Shown: in pieces, positions 23,001 to 30,200 of the stretch | Layout of the letters: every line of letters starts with the position of its first letter | How positions within the stretch are numbered: the stretch's first letter is position 1 | Assembly (NCBI GenBank): GCA_016946835.1 | Contig: JACVTC010000001.1 | Coordinates: 2,837,501 to 2,880,000, forward strand | Source: Neocallimastix lanati (nom. inval.) | Lineage: Eukaryota; Neocallimastigomycota; Neocallimastigomycetes; Neocallimastigales; Neocallimastigaceae | Reading direction: 5' to 3' | Length of the DNA: 42,500 nt | Notes under the pieces: model-generated | Database searches by the model: none | What the model saw: the letters and a program-made list of their open reading frames with translations, nothing else | Told to the model about the DNA's origin: nothing | Program-made: the position numbers and the translations under genes

Positions 23001-24554
23001 CTTGGAATTCCTTTAGGCGAATCTAGATGTTGTGGTGGACTCTTTGCAGATGATATTGTTCTATGCGCACCGTCAAGAACTAAGTTGAAAAAAATGCTTA
23101 AGAAGGTAAATGAATGGGCTAAATTTAATATGATGAATTTTGGAATTAATAAGTGTGCAACGATGGTGATTCGACCAGACACACCTCTTTTTCAAAATAA
23201 AAGAGATCCTACTTTTTATCTTGCTGGTCAACCAATTCCAATAACTAAATGTTATACCTATTTAGGTATACCATTTGATAAAAGCTTATCGTTGAAACCT
23301 ATTATTAAATTACTTAACTCTAAAGTAACTAAAGCTCTCTTTTCTGTTAGTAAATTTCTTTCAAATTCCAAAATTCCTATTCCATTTAAGAAGATTATAA
23401 TTAACTCTTATGTACTTAGTAAAGTCTCTTACTTTGCACCTTTACTTGGTTCGAATAAAACGAGAACAAATAATACTCAGAAATTAATTAATAAAGGATT
23501 AAGATGGATTGCAGGTATACAAAAAGCCAAATCATTTATTAATGTATATTCTATTTCAAAAGATTTACATATTCCTCCATTGTCAGCTAAGTGTGCTTTG
23601 TCTCAGGTCAAATGTTTTGATAAATGGAAAAATTCAAATTGTATTATTTCCTATTTAGTTAATAATATTCCAAAATCTAGAAAATATACATGGACAAAAG
23701 AAAGTAGAACTCTTAAACGTAAACTAGAGAAAAGAGGTAATAACGATAATAAAATCAAGGATTTTTATTGGAAAAGAGATATGAAAATCAATTCTATTAA
23801 AGCTGAGTTTTATGACAAAAACAAATTCGAAGAAACATCAAAATTTATAAAACTTTGTTATGACTATCCTGATCTTTCATATGGTTTCTATTGGCTATTG
23901 AGAGCACGAAGCGGATATAGATTAGATGCTAGAATTGCTAAAGCTGCAAAAATAGTGGACCAAATGTGTCCTAATTTTTGTCCCTGTTGTAAAAGTAATA
24001 AACAATGGATAAGTCATTGGTTAATTGATTGTCCCTTTTTCAATCATACTCGTAGTAAAGTTAATGATAAAATTTTATTTTTATATAATGCTTTTTACCG
24101 TGGCAACCTAACAAATGATATTGTTAATAGTAATAATGATAATAGTAATAGTAATAATAGTAATAGTTATAATAGTAATAATAATATTAGTAATAGTATT
24201 TTTAGTAATGTTAGTAATAGTATTGAAAATAATGTGTATATTGATTCTAGTGTGTGTGAAAAAGTGTTTAATTTCCTTCTTGGAGGTCGAAGTATTAATA
24301 ACAGTACAAGGGAATGGAAGGATCTATTTAAGTGCCAGATGAAATCAGGTGCTTATTCTGATACTCCGTTCTTAGTGGTTACTGCGGCACTTCTCCAATC
24401 GATTATACCTATTGCTATTGGCCAGCAATGGTCTTTGTTCAATAGGTTCAAATCGAATCGTACTACTACTACCAAGAGCGTCAATGCTGAAGAAACAGTA
24501 AGACAGGCCAGCAGGGCTAGCGCAACCAATGAAGATCATAATTTTGTATCTTAA
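20079..24554 (+). CDS. LINE polyprotein: endonuclease and reverse transcriptase
   Basis: A 1,491-aa protein that nicks target DNA and copies its RNA into the nick. Residues 1-130 form an unassigned basic N-terminal domain, possibly RRM-like or ORF1-like. Residues about 134-260 are a Ser-rich linker encoded by a 6-bp repeat. An APE-type endonuclease follows: WNTNGWN about 278, FQETG about 305, GDFNLP about 417 and SDHKPLL about 482. Reverse transcriptase motifs are SGPDGIP about 753, FLDLKKAYDSV about 891, GVRQGCPLSP about 949 and the catalytic LFADDIVL about 988. A C-terminal CCHC knuckle has Cys1301, Cys1304, His1313 and Cys1318. An Asn-rich linker and a conserved tail (SVNAEETVRQASRA) complete it. 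There is no RNase H domain. The L1/Tx1 group seems likely. No stop or frameshift breaks it. The ATG follows AT-rich leader, and no upstream in-frame start is needed. Confidence 0.93.
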   Translation: MEIQFIRNKNFILRGSRCHGIPMENTKLLFIRGLRSWPEIKMRRHLKKTLNELNDKVLSVKRIANFNDAFFKIKIVGNEEELTSITDCIVNSFKRASINVINCSKRNHKYSFSSLKRKHFALSEKVNSSYNINLFTTSNSNADSSQNSNSSSNTDSCSSSSTSSSSSSSTSSSTSSSSSSSTSLSTSSSTGSSSSSSSSTNSSSSSSTSSSTSSSTSSSSSSSSSTSSSSISNLCLNSVSSSDSNSNFSSINYNNSNNINNTHINNNTVKEFSLCVSWNTNGWNFDKKDSVEFFISMYKPLFLCFQETGNGSGSSSKYPCRVSLKNYKHFFKKANNEIPGKRGLYIGFHNSCQASLENNTYEYIISLYTYNFWNFTKCSIGNVYVPHSGHSLHARAARIEILSWLNSHSSHPSMLVGDFNLPTEKLSNLLSKFSNWKILPLWGSPISWSRGNRESDIDHAIVNDHMLDLLSYGTFIDFPPISDHKPLLIKGKCFSSVNSDNSFSLPKKTVKWDRLKCINEKESIFDNNYFSVLEEVIPDPNISIDDISKKFISTSFNIAKELNITSISEVRKSFFHMSQKIFNLQKLKMKLYKSIKRRGSYHNLDEFEELIDKYNRMCKIIHHMCNIYRKTEYQHWINTGCEYMKSHNPKKAWKWLKTTAKVDKFKNMSNSPVKDKNGKLATSTKEQLEVWHNHYKKLASSHSDINSALIEWYNKFSNGTIRYTRHNEWDINQDISIEEIREAILATPNFKASGPDGIPIEFYKALIPPDDENSVNNSSSGLNCLQKIYSRIWNGEFPSSWNEASIISIPKKGDDLSDCDNYRGISLINNGIKLISKIVSKRISEYGLKSNFIRPEQFGFRTKEECVSLFISIREICQRRKNDNKETYLAFLDLKKAYDSVPIGNILYKLDALGIRGKCYQFIKNLYLTSKASVKIDDQYSESFNIMKGVRQGCPLSPILFNLFINDIFNDFSELGIPLGESRCCGGLFADDIVLCAPSRTKLKKMLKKVNEWAKFNMMNFGINKCATMVIRPDTPLFQNKRDPTFYLAGQPIPITKCYTYLGIPFDKSLSLKPIIKLLNSKVTKALFSVSKFLSNSKIPIPFKKIIINSYVLSKVSYFAPLLGSNKTRTNNTQKLINKGLRWIAGIQKAKSFINVYSISKDLHIPPLSAKCALSQVKCFDKWKNSNCIISYLVNNIPKSRKYTWTKESRTLKRKLEKRGNNDNKIKDFYWKRDMKINSIKAEFYDKNKFEETSKFIKLCYDYPDLSYGFYWLLRARSGYRLDARIAKAAKIVDQMCPNFCPCCKSNKQWISHWLIDCPFFNHTRSKVNDKILFLYNAFYRGNLTNDIVNSNNDNSNSNNSNSYNSNNNISNSIFSNVSNSIENNVYIDSSVCEKVFNFLLGGRSINNSTREWKDLFKCQMKSGAYSDTPFLVVTAALLQSIIPIAIGQQWSLFNRFKSNRTTTTKSVNAEETVRQASRASATNEDHNFVS
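20487..20770 (+). repeat. Coding hexamer repeat (poly-Ser linker)
   Basis: Tandem TTCAAG / TACAAG hexamers encode Ser-Ser and Thr-Ser in the LINE frame. Because the unit lacks stop codons in any frame, long shadow frames appear on both strands (Lys/Phe, Leu/Asn and Glu/Leu peptides). These should not be taken as genes. In the LINE protein the stretch separates the N-terminal domain from the endonuclease. Confidence 0.85.
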
Positions 24555-24585
24555 AATTATGATTAACATTGCGAAGTCAAAGTTA

Positions 24586-24609
24586 ATTATTATACTTCAG
24601 TATAATAAT
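24586..24609 (+). promoter_or_regulatory. Perfect 3' hairpin of the LINE
   Basis: A 10-bp perfect stem ATTATTATAC / GTATAATAAT with a TTCA loop lies 31 bp after the LINE stop codon. It is flanked on both sides by GAAGTC (24573-24578 and 24617-24622). Some LINE families use a 3' hairpin as the reverse transcriptase recognition site. Its position just inside the presumed element end fits that role, which is inferred. Confidence 0.5.
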
Positions 24610-24629
24610 GCCCTTGTGAAGTCTTACAA

Positions 24630-24676
24630 ATATTAATTAAATGAAACTAGAATATATTATACCATTATTTTATTTT
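24630..24676 (+). repeat. 47-bp direct repeat, right copy (likely target-site duplication)
   Basis: Exact copy of 18937-18983, 5,693 bp apart. It is followed by T-rich sequence that differs from what follows the left copy after one or two bases, so the shared block has sharp ends on both sides. This fits the right target-site duplication of a composite insertion covering 18984-24629. Confidence 0.7.
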
Positions 24677-24813
24677 TATTTTGTGTTTTATTTTTTGTTT
24701 ATTTTTTTATCTTTTTTTTTTTTTTTTATTATTTTATTACATGTATTTTATCAAATATTTAATTAATAAAGATGAAACAAGTTTGCTGCCGTTAAAAAAA
24801 AAAAAAAAAAAAA
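24677..24813 (+). mobile_element. Poly(A)-ended 3' UTR fragment (unit 1)
   Basis: T-rich sequence with CATGTATTTTAT near 24740, AATAAAG near 24765, then GTTTGCTGCCGTT and a 20-base poly(A) at 24794-24813. The CATGTATTTT plus AATAAAG plus poly(A) order is the same as in units 0 and A. It may be the resumed part of an older retrocopy interrupted by the LINE, or the LINE's own 3' UTR. Confidence 0.55.
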
Positions 24814-25291
24814 TTTAAAAACGCCGTTCTTGGTGCGATCTGCGGCTCTCTTAACAGAAATTATGCCTCGGGCTAGTGCTCGGCAAGGGTTACTAAAAAA
24901 AAAGTATAAGCGCAAACTAACCAGGAGCGTCAACGCTGAAAATGCAGTAAGACAGGCTAGTAGGGCCAATGCCTCTGAAGGAGAAGACCATAATTTCTTT
25001 CAGATAGTCAATTCAAACCCTAATCCATAAGGAGGTGAGGTTCGTTGCCTATGAACTTTTTTCCGAATTTATTTATACACTTATTTTTTGATTATTACTT
25101 TTTTATTTCACGTTACTATTTCTTTTATTATTATGTTCAATTGGACAAATAATTTTTTTATTTATTTTATTAATTCTGTGTTTTTTTTATTTTTTATTAA
25201 ATTTAAAAGTATTCATGTATTTTATATAAGAATAAATAAATAAAGATTAAAGTTCGCAATAATTGCGGCTATAAAAAAAAAAAAAAAAAAA
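24814..25291 (+). mobile_element. 5'-truncated LINE copy A with poly(A)
   Basis: Starts right after the poly(A) of unit 1. An open frame from 24830 to a stop at 25028-25030 ends in RSVNAENAVRQASRANAS, clearly homologous to the C-terminal tail of the LINE protein. The frame then overlaps a second one (SIQTLIHKEVRFVAYELFSE) shared with copy B. The 3' UTR has CATGTATTTTATA near 25215, AATAAAG near 25240, a small palindrome CGCAATAATTGCG (25255-25267) and poly(A) at 25273-25291. The copy is related to, but diverged from, the full-length element. Confidence 0.75.
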
Positions 25292-25564
25292 TTCTGATAG
25301 TCGATTCAAACCCTAATCCATAAGGAGGTGAGGTTCGTTGCATATGAACTTTTTTCTGAAATTATTACTCATAATAATGGACGTGGTGTTATCATCAATG
25401 AATGGGAAAAGTTAGAAGCTATTATTTCTAACATACTTTTATAATTATATAATATATAATATTTATTTCATATATATATATTTTTTTCTTTAAAATCATG
25501 TAATTTTATTATTATCATAAATTAAATAAAGTTTTTTTTTTTAAGTCTAAAAAAAAAAAAAAAA
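25292..25564 (+). mobile_element. 5'-truncated LINE copy B with poly(A)
   Basis: Begins immediately after the poly(A) of copy A. About 70 bp (25293-25364) closely match copy A at 25003-25074. An open frame 25301-25444 of 47 codons reads through HKEVRFVAYELFSEIITHNN to EAIISNILL and a TAA. The 3' UTR has CATGTAATTTTAT near 25497, AATAAAG near 25525, AAGTCT and a 16-base poly(A) at 25549-25564. The function of the encoded tail is unknown. Confidence 0.7.
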
Positions 25565-25774
25565 CATTAAATTCTATGATTAATTAAAATTTGTTTATGC
25601 TTAATTTTATTTTTTTTGTTTTTCTTAATTTTTTACATACATTTAATTTTTTTATCTTTTAATTTTGTAATGTATTTTTTTTTTTTATTAAGTATAATAC
25701 ATAAAAATAATTTAATCTATTTAATAAAGTACTGGAAGTGTTTTGTCTTCCTAGTCTAAAAAAAAAAAAAAAAA
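25565..25774 (+). mobile_element. Poly(A)-ended 3' UTR fragment (unit D)
   Basis: Non-coding, T-rich. It has TAATGTATTTTTT near 25668, AATAAAG near 25723, a GGAAG...CTTCC hairpin (about 25734-25751), the end block CTAGTCT also found in unit 0, and a 17-base poly(A) at 25758-25774. It starts directly after the poly(A) of copy B. Confidence 0.65.
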
Positions 25775-25904
25775 CTATTCCGAAAGCATAAACGCAAACT
25801 AATCAGGAGCGTCACGCTGAAAATGCAGTAAGACAGATTAACTGGGCCAATTCCGGAGAATGTTTATTAAAAAATGAGGCTCAACGTGGTTGGTCTGGAC
25901 CCCC

Positions 25905-25936
<32 letters not shown>
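25775..25936 (+). mobile_element. 5'-truncated LINE copy C with long A tract
   Basis: Matches copy A at the DNA level across the C-terminal tail (CGCAAACTAAxCAGGAGCGTC, then GCTGAAAATGCAGTAAGACAG) but has lost one base in GCGTCAACGCTG, so the frame is broken. It ends GGACCCCCC followed by 31 A residues (25906-25936). No AATAAAG precedes this tract, so it may be internal priming or a different RNA end. Confidence 0.6.
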
Positions 25937-25938
<2 letters not shown>

Positions 25939-26225
25939 CTTTTAAACCTTCTTTCTCTCTTTCCCAATCATCTGTGTATATTAAAAATAAAGTAGGTTAT
26001 GTTCTAGTATTTCAAAAAGATCAAATCAACCTTGGAGAACTTGCTTCTAATATAATCGACCACAGTCTTAATGAAACTTATTGGAAAGGAATATTAAACA
26101 ATTTTTCTTCTCCTCAGGAATCATTACATGCGTTTTTATACTTACGTATTTATTTTATTTTTATTTTTATTATTTATTTTTATTTTATTTTACTTTATTT
26201 TATTTTATTTTTTTTTTTTTTTTAA
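25937..26225 (+). mobile_element. Unidentified coding fragment after a poly(A) tract (unit E)
   Basis: An open frame continues from the A tract through normal-complexity sequence (SSVYIKNKVGYVLVFQKD, then ELASNIIDHSLNETYWKG and FSSPQESLHAFLYLR) to about 26142, and then runs into T-rich DNA encoding Phe/Ile/Tyr. I recognise no domain. Its position, orientation and abrupt left edge match the other units, so it is probably another 5'-truncated retrocopy. It could instead be an exon fragment of a host gene. It has no poly(A) of its own. Confidence 0.4.
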
Positions 26226-26433
26226 TTTTTTTTTTATATTCAATCATTTATTTATTCAATATTATTTTATTATTTAATAATATTTTTATTTCTTATTTAT
26301 TCAAAATTATCTATTTCTATTATTAATAATTTAATACTGATATAAATAGAAACATAAAAGTAAAACACATAAAATAATAGTTATTTATATTAATATAAAT
26401 ATTATTAATATATATATATATAACACAAATAAA

Positions 26434-26472
<39 letters not shown>

Positions 26473-27293
26473 CATAAAAAATCATAAATATTAATATAAA
26501 CTATTTAATTATATATATATATTTTTAATTTTATATTACACAATACAAATTTAATATATGTTAAATGTATGTATAATTATTTCATAAATTATTATGAATA
26601 TTAATAATAATAATATAAATATATGTATATATATATATTTTTTTTATTTTATTTTTTTTTTTATTTTTATTTTATATATATATATATTTAAAAAATAATG
26701 ATGATGATATAAGATAGATGATACATATATTATTATGCTAAACAACAATGAATATTGATCAACTTCAAATCTATAAATTAAAAAATAAACAAATTAACAA
26801 AACTAAGAATGAATAGTTTTAGAGCTTTTTAATATATATTTAAATGTAAAAAGATGAAGAAAAATGAAATATATATGAATATTATATAAATGCTATATTA
26901 ATATTTTATATGATATAATAAATAGTACAATATATGTGCAAGTATTGATAAACTATATATATTATATTTAATAATATATATGCTATAATATATCTACTTT
27001 ATCTGATATTGAATAAAAATTTTATATATATAAATAAAAATATATCAGTTATAAAATTGTTATAATATATGTATATATTTAATAAAATCAGAAATAAGAA
27101 AATATATTTAATATGTAAAATTTAATTTTATTCTTTCCTTTTATTATTATTTATACCTTTTATTAAATACATATATTGATAGAGAACTAAAATGTGGTGT
27201 AATTATACTTCTTTTTGAGATATATTAACTATTAGCATTAGGATTAATATTTTAGCATTAGCATTAATTATTTAGTTTTTTCCAATAATATTG
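26226..27293. other. AT-rich DNA between the LINE nest and the zinc-finger gene
   Basis: Essentially pure A/T with TA dinucleotide runs (about 26443-26467) and poly(T). It includes the 3' flank of the minus-strand zinc-finger gene. TTAGCATTAGCATTA-like direct repeats lie at 27231-27266. No gene or RNA is recognised. Confidence 0.6.
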
Positions 27294-30200
27294 TTAATAT
27301 AATATTAATCTTTTTTGAGATAATTTAAGAATATCAAAGTTAATACTCATTTCATTCTGTTGTGATGTTATTTCTTTGCTTATTGTAGGAATAATTGATA
27401 ATTTTTTAATATTCTCCATTATCTTAATTTCATCATATTGTTTTTTATTTGATTTTATCTCATCTTTTTCTGATTTATGAATTTTTTTTTTTTTTTTTTG
27501 CTCTTTTTTAGCAATATTTACATTGACAATTTTTTTATTGTTGGAATTAATAGTTTCCTTATTTGAAAGTTCCTTATTTTCAGTAGGTTTTGGAACTTTA
27601 ATAACTGATTTATTTTTTGAATTCTTTTTTACTAAAATATTAATTTTCTTAGGATCTGTAATACTTTTTGATTTAATAATTTCTTCTCTTTTATCATTTG
27701 AATTATTGGCCTTACTTTCTTCTATATTATTTTCAATTGAAGATGTTGATTGATTTTCATTATCTGTTTTTTTTCTAGTTTCTATTTTTGATGATAATAA
27801 CATTCTGCTATCATTATCATTATTATTAATTGTAATTTTACTTTCGCTTTCTGAATCGTTTTTTACGAATTTATCGTTTTCTTCATCCATTAATTTATTA
27901 GTTCTCTGTTCCTGTTCAATTTTCTGTTCATTTTCCTGTTCATTTTCATGTTCATTTTCATGTTCATTTTCATGTTCATTTTCATGTTCATTTTCATGTT
28001 CATTTTCATGTTCATTTTCATGTTCATTTCCATGCTCAATTTCATGTTCATTTTCATGTTCATTTTCATGTTCATTTTCATGTTCATTTTCATGTTCATT
28101 TTCATGTTCATTTTCATGTTCATTTTCATGTTCATTTTCATGTTCATTTTCATGTTCATTTTCATGTTCATTTTCATGTTCATTTTCATGTTCATTTTCA
28201 TGTTCATTTTCATGTTCATTTTCATGTTCATTTTCATGTTCATTTTCATGTTCATTTTCATGTTCATTTTCATGTTCATTTTCATGTTCATTTTCATGTT
28301 CATTATTATGATCATTTTCATATTCATTATCATGATTATTTTCATGATCATTTTCATGTTCATTTTCTTTATCATTTTCATTTTCATTTTCATGATTATA
28401 TTCATGATTATGTTTATATATATTTTTATGATTATGTTCATGTTCATGTTCAGGTTCGTAATCATTTCCATACTTATATTCATGTTTATGTTCATATACA
28501 TTTTCATATACATTTTCATATTCATTTTCATATTCATTTTCATATTCATTTTCATATTCATTTTCATATTCATTTTCATATTCATTTTCATTTTCATACT
28601 CTTTATTTTCATTCTTATATTCATATTCTTTTTCATTTTCAGATTCAAGTTTATTTTTACATTTATGTGTAGGCTCAGGTTGTAATTTATCTTTTTTGAT
28701 ATATTCTTGTTGTTGTTGTGGAAGAACTATAGAAACATCATTATTACCTGAATTATTAAGCTCAGTACTATGTGGAGATTGAAGATGTAATGAAGTTTTC
28801 TTTGATGATATATTTGGGTTTTCATTTTTCTTTGTTGAATATTTGTCATTGAAGTTATTTATTTCTTTTGGTGTATATTCATCATCATTTGGCTTTTTTT
28901 CTTCATCTGAATTACTTGTTCCACTAGAGGAACCCCCTCCCGATGATTCCGTATCACCAGGAGGGGATACGCATTTTTTTGGATTTGATGATGAGGATTT
29001 TTTATTTTTTTTTGATGAACGTTTTTTAGCTCTCTTAATGTTATCACTATCACTATCATCATCACTATCTTGGCTAGTGCTATCACTAGTATCACTTTCT
29101 ACTGGTGATGTATTTTTTGGTGTCTTTTTTTTTTTTTTTTTTTTTTCTTTTGATTTTTTACTTTTTTTAGAATTTTCTTTTTCGTCATTTTTCTTTTTAT
29201 CTTTTTTTTCTGATTCATCTGATTCATTTGATTCATCCGATTCATCTTTTTCATCTTTTTCACTATCAGTAGTTTGAATTTGATGACTACTGTTATTTAT
29301 ATAATTTGGTAAATTAAATGAAAAGGTATTGTAACTTTTTTTACTCTTTTTCTTATTTTTTTTCTTATTTTCATCAGAAGAATCTGATGAATCCGATGAA
29401 TCCGATGAAAAATCACTATATGTAGTACTATCTGTTATATAACCTATTATTTTATGAAATCGTTTTCCACTCTTTTTTGGTTCTTTTTCTTTTTTCTTAT
29501 CATTATCATTAGGTTCAGGTTTATTTTCATTTTCCTTTGGTTTATCATTAGATTTGATACTAGGAATTTCAAAAGAAATATTATTATCATTTTTATTAAT
29601 TAAATAATAATTAGGTTTATCACTATCTTCTGTTAATGAATCTGAAGAAGATGATTTTGTATTACTTTTATTATTTTTCTTTTTGCCATTCTGATTATTA
29701 TTCTTTAAGCTTTCGTTTTCTGAAGAACTTTCTTTATTATTAGAATTTTGGGTATTTTCACTATCTGTAGATGAATTATTATCATTAAATTCTTGTTTCT
29801 TATTTTTTTTATTATTATTTACATTTTTATTCTTGTTATTCTGTGAATTTAAATCTATTTCGCTATTATCTGGCATCTTAAAAGATATATTATTTCTATC
29901 ATTGTTAATTAATTTTATTATTTTTGCTTTTCTTTTCTGATTAATATTTTTGGATGATAATATTTCTGAAAGGTATTGATTAATAATATTTCTAATCAAT
30001 TCATTTTCATTTTTTTCATTTACATTATTTCTTTCTTTATTATCAGAATTACTACCATTTGATAAATTAATTGAGGAACTACTTCTTTTTAATGGATGGT
30101 TCATTTTTGAATGTTTTCTAGGACCATAACTATTTCCTCTATGATTTTTGGATTTACGATTTGATGATGGTAGATCATCATTTATATTCATATTATTATT

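Larger units (their letters stand above)
19316..24629 (+). mobile_element. Full-length APE-type non-LTR retrotransposon (LINE)
   Basis: The element has a 763-bp 5' region of higher complexity, one intact 1,491-aa ORF (20079-24554) and a short 3' region with a perfect hairpin. It starts directly after the poly(A) of unit 0. The right-hand limit is taken from the 47-bp direct repeat, which begins at 24630. On that reading the element has no poly(A) tail of its own. An alternative is that its 3' UTR continues through 24676 to the poly(A) at 24794-24813, and that the 47-bp repeat is shared family sequence. Intact coding and perfect flanking repeats suggest recent insertion. Confidence 0.75.

Noticed and set aside
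27890-28685. Long frames on both strands over the ENEH repeat (Met/Lys/Asn and Met/Phe/Ile peptides)
   Set aside because: A 12-bp repeat without stops opens other frames. The real gene is the 2,653-aa minus-strand frame, which continues through complex sequence on both sides.
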